This document shows positions 36,366 to 38,615 of a stretch of DNA of 38,615 bases, one piece after another. The stretch spans positions 1-38,615 of the forward strand of contig NZ_PQHZ01000054.1 in NCBI RefSeq assembly GCF_003385185.1, written 5' to 3'. This DNA comes from Amycolatopsis palatopharyngis (lineage in GTDB: Bacteria > Actinomycetota > Actinomycetes > Mycobacteriales > Pseudonocardiaceae). Positions within the stretch are counted from its first letter, which is position 1, and each line of letters starts with the position of its first letter. Made by a program: the position numbers and the translations under genes. The notes beneath the pieces are model-generated. The model saw nothing but the letters and a program-made list of their open reading frames with translations, was not told the DNA's origin and made no database searches.

Positions 36366-38477
36366 TCATTCCAGGGGGCGGGCTCCGAGGTGCTCCGAGA
36401 GCAGTTTGTGGGCTACCTCGTCCGGGTCGTCCGGTGTGGCGGCGGCGGGGACGGCGTCCGCCGGTGCGGGGCCCGCATCGTCGATCGGCTCGTCCTCGTC
36501 CTCGGGTTCCGGCGGCAGCGGGATGTCCGGCTCCGACTGCACCGGCGCAGGCCGTTGCGGCTGTTGCGGCTGCTGCGGGGCCGCCGCCGCGGACGGCCGG
36601 GCGTACGCGCGCTGTACCTGTTGTTGCTGCTGGCGCGGCGTTTCCTGCTGCGCTGGCTCCCCCGCCTGGCCCGGCCGCTGCGGTTGCTGGACACCGCGTG
36701 CTGGGGCGGCGGACTGACGGGCCCGCCCGCCGGCCGCCTGACCCGCCCCGCCGTGCACGCACTGCACATGCCAGCTTCCGCCGAGGACGTCGTGCAGTGC
36801 CGTGGCGATCTTCTCGGAGTTGTGCTGCTCGGCCAGCCGCCGGGCGAGCGGAGCAGCGCTGTGGGTCAGCACGACGGTGGAACCCTCGACGCTCTGCACG
36901 GTGGCCTGGGTGAGCATCGCCTCGGTGCTGCGGCCACCGGGAATCTTGCGGATGGCGGCGAGCAGCTCCGGCCATACCCGCCGCACGGCTGTGGCGTCGA
37001 GTGCTCCCGAGCCATCGGCACCGGGTTCGGCCGACGCCTCCGGCTGGGCCTCGGGCTGCGCCTGGCTTGGCGCGGGTGCGCCCGGTTCGGCGGCCGGAGG
37101 CTCCTCGCGCGCTGGCTGCTGGCCCGCGGGAGCCTGGCCCGCGGCGGCCTGCTCTGCCGGACGCTGGGAAGGTCGCTGGAAACGTGCGTCCGCCTGCCCC
37201 TCGGCCGCGGCGGGCGAGGCCTGCGCGGGAGCGGCCGGCGCCTGCCGCGATGGCGTGGGTGCCACCGGCGCTGCGGGTGTCGTGGGCGCCGGAGCCGGTG
37301 GCGCACTACTCGCGGCCGCGGTGGCCCTGCGCTCAAGACGTTCGAGTCGCTGCAGCAGCGCTTCCTCGCTGTCTGCGGCCGAAGGCAGCAGCATGCGGGC
37401 GCAGAGCAACTCCAGCAGCAGCCGGGGCGCGGTCGCTCCACGCATCTCCAGCAGGCCGTTGTGCACGATCTCCGCGTATCGGGACAAAGTGGCAGGACCG
37501 ATGCGCTCGGCCTGGGCGACCATACGGTTGAGTTCGTCCTCGGGAGCGGCGACCATGCCGAGTCGCGCGGCGTCGGGCACGGCCCGCAACAGCACGAGGT
37601 CACGCAGCCGGTCGAGCAGGTCAGAGGCGAAACGGCGGGGGTCGTGCCCGGCCTCGGTCAGCTTCTCGACGGTGCCGAAAACGGCGCTGGCGTCGTCGGC
37701 GGAGAGGCCGTCCACCATGTCGTCGATCAGTGCGACATCGGTGACGCCGAGCAGGGAAACCGCACGGTCGTAGGTGACGCCTTCGGGCCCCGCGCCTGCC
37801 AGGAGCTGGTCGAGGACGGACTGGGTGTCTCGCGCCGAACCGCCGCCCGCCCTGACCACGAGCGGGAACACGGCGGGCTCGACCGGGATGCCCTCGGCCG
37901 CGACGTTGCGCTCCAGCAACTCCCGCATCGAGCTCGGCGGAATCAGCCGGAACGGATAGTGGTGGGTCCGCGAGCGGATCGTGGTGAGCACCTTGTCCGG
38001 CTCGGTGGTGGCGAAGATGAAGATCAGGTGTTCCGGCGGCTCTTCCACGATCTTGAGCAGGGCGTTGAAGCCCTGCGTGGTGACCATATGCGCCTCATCG
38101 ATGATGAACACCCGGTAGCGGGACTCCGCGGGTGCGTAGAAGGCGCGGTCGCGCAGTTCGCGGGCATCGTCCACACCGCCGTGGCTGGCCGCGTCCAACT
38201 CCGTGACGTCGACACTGCCGGGGCCCTCCGGCGCGAGCGCGACGCAGGAGTTGCACACACCACAGGGGTCCGGCGTCGGCCCTTCCACACAGTTCAGCGA
38301 ACGCGCCATGATTCGCGCGCTGGACGTCTTGCCACACCCGCGCGGCCCGGAGAACAGGTACGCGTGGTTGATTCGTCCGGATGCCAGTGCGGTGCGCAGG
38401 GGCTCGGTGACGTGCTCCTGGCCCACGACCTCGGCGAAGGTAGCCGGACGGTACTTGCGGTACAGCGCTAATGCCAC
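36366..38477 (-). CDS. dnaX: DNA polymerase III tau/gamma subunit
   Basis: A 703-residue clamp-loader ATPase. Walker A GPRGCGKTS is at 44-52 and the zinc module is formed by Cys63, 72, 75 and 78. DEAH-type IIDEAHMV, sensor 1 FIFATTEPDKV and SRTHHYPFRLI (SRC-like) follow, with domain III helices to about residue 400. The C-terminal ~300 residues are Ala/Pro/Gln-rich with a small conserved domain (ATAVRRVWPELLAAIRKIPGGRSTEAML) in the middle and a conserved acidic end (HKLLSEHLGARPLE), typical of actinobacterial tau. The GTG at 38477 gives the standard MALALYRKYRP N-terminus. No frameshift site for a gamma form was seen. Confidence 0.96.
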   Translation of the reverse strand: MALALYRKYRPATFAEVVGQEHVTEPLRTALASGRINHAYLFSGPRGCGKTSSARIMARSLNCVEGPTPDPCGVCNSCVALAPEGPGSVDVTELDAASHGGVDDARELRDRAFYAPAESRYRVFIIDEAHMVTTQGFNALLKIVEEPPEHLIFIFATTEPDKVLTTIRSRTHHYPFRLIPPSSMRELLERNVAAEGIPVEPAVFPLVVRAGGGSARDTQSVLDQLLAGAGPEGVTYDRAVSLLGVTDVALIDDMVDGLSADDASAVFGTVEKLTEAGHDPRRFASDLLDRLRDLVLLRAVPDAARLGMVAAPEDELNRMVAQAERIGPATLSRYAEIVHNGLLEMRGATAPRLLLELLCARMLLPSAADSEEALLQRLERLERRATAAASSAPPAPAPTTPAAPVAPTPSRQAPAAPAQASPAAAEGQADARFQRPSQRPAEQAAAGQAPAGQQPAREEPPAAEPGAPAPSQAQPEAQPEASAEPGADGSGALDATAVRRVWPELLAAIRKIPGGRSTEAMLTQATVQSVEGSTVVLTHSAAPLARRLAEQHNSEKIATALHDVLGGSWHVQCVHGGAGQAAGGRARQSAAPARGVQQPQRPGQAGEPAQQETPRQQQQQVQRAYARPSAAAAPQQPQQPQRPAPVQSEPDIPLPPEPEDEDEPIDDAGPAPADAVPAAATPDDPDEVAHKLLSEHLGARPLE

Positions 38478-38516
38478 GGGGCGAGACTACCGGCCGTCCC
38501 CGACACTGCCGGAGTA

Positions 38517-38595
38517 CCCCAATGCCACATTGGGGACGTTGGAGTTCCCCAATGCCACATTGGGGACGTCTAAGTTCCCGAATGCCACATTGGGG
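38517..38595. repeat. Three CCCCAATGCCACATTGGGG hairpin repeats upstream of dnaX
   Basis: Three units at 38517-38535, 38547-38565 and 38577-38595 in exact 30-bp steps. Each is an 8-bp stem with a CCA loop; the third has one mismatch (CCCG). They are all in the same orientation and match the pair at 224-271. They start 40 bp upstream of dnaX and may be terminators of a gene beyond the window. Confidence 0.87.
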
Positions 38596-38615
38596 AACTT
38601 CGGAAGGGCGGGAGG

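Noticed and set aside
36324..38471. 715-codon plus-strand frame opposite dnaX
   Set aside because: Antisense to dnaX with typical reverse-strand composition; no motifs.
38517..38595. CRISPR array
   Set aside because: Repeats are regular, but the 'spacers' are only ~11 bp, similar to one another, and no cas gene is present.
38478..38615. SRP RNA gene (ffs) upstream of dnaX, a common location
   Set aside because: The sequence here is the hairpin array; there is no GGAA/GNAR tetraloop helix. It could lie beyond the window.

Overview
The window is high-GC actinobacterial chromosome. GTG and TTG starts are common, many genes lack a Shine-Dalgarno (SD) sequence, and codon third positions are strongly G/C. 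The gene set (lysC-asd with an internal beta-subunit start, leuA, furA-katA, recR-ybaB-amidase-dnaX) resembles the mycobacterial/corynebacterial asd-ask-leuA...recR...dnaX region as I remember it. Together with the short palindromic repeats, this suggests a Pseudonocardiales-type organism (Amycolatopsis, Saccharomonospora, Prauserella or a relative). That placement is inference; no rRNA or tRNA lies in the window.

Layout. 1-285: two repeat arrays, no gene. 286-3510: small secreted protein, methyltransferase and a divergent S9 peptidase. 3613-5214 (minus): an oxidant-defence group, flavin reductase > ohr > dps, headed by a SoxR-like operator. 5341-6399: HSL-type esterase. 6490-7888: tandem duplicate of an unrecognised secreted protein with Leu/Pro-rich tails, each copy with its own leader and terminator. 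8404-10346: furA-katA operon with a palindromic operator. 10471-12313: DUF6226-like protein and an MFS transporter. 12317-13933: lipoprotein and rtcB. 14065-16373: lysC-asd. 16531-17631: nitroreductase and a membrane protein. 17758-19695: leuA with a leaderless leucine leader peptide and attenuator. 19701-19923: a 21-bp repeat array. 19915-23405: TetR/SDR pair with twin operators, WYL regulator and an atypical SDR. 23537-26828: DedA protein, LysR/EamA divergent pair and an NAD-binding protein. 26913-33122 (minus): a complete peptide-type ABC importer with a permease-ATPase fusion. 33673-38477: kinase, recR, ybaB, amidase and dnaX.

How the genes work together. Amino-acid synthesis (lysC, asd, leuA) and DNA maintenance (recR, ybaB, dnaX) form the housekeeping core. 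Between them lie redox-defence genes under two recognisable control sites (SoxR-like and FurA-like) and several regulator/target pairs (TetR-SDR, LysR-EamA). No prophage, transposase, CRISPR array or biosynthetic cluster is visible.

The most unusual features are four families of short palindromic repeats found mostly at gene 3' ends (some inside the last codons of genes), the duplicated secreted-protein unit, the SoxR-box-headed stress group, and the split-cysteine and fused subunits of the peptide importer.
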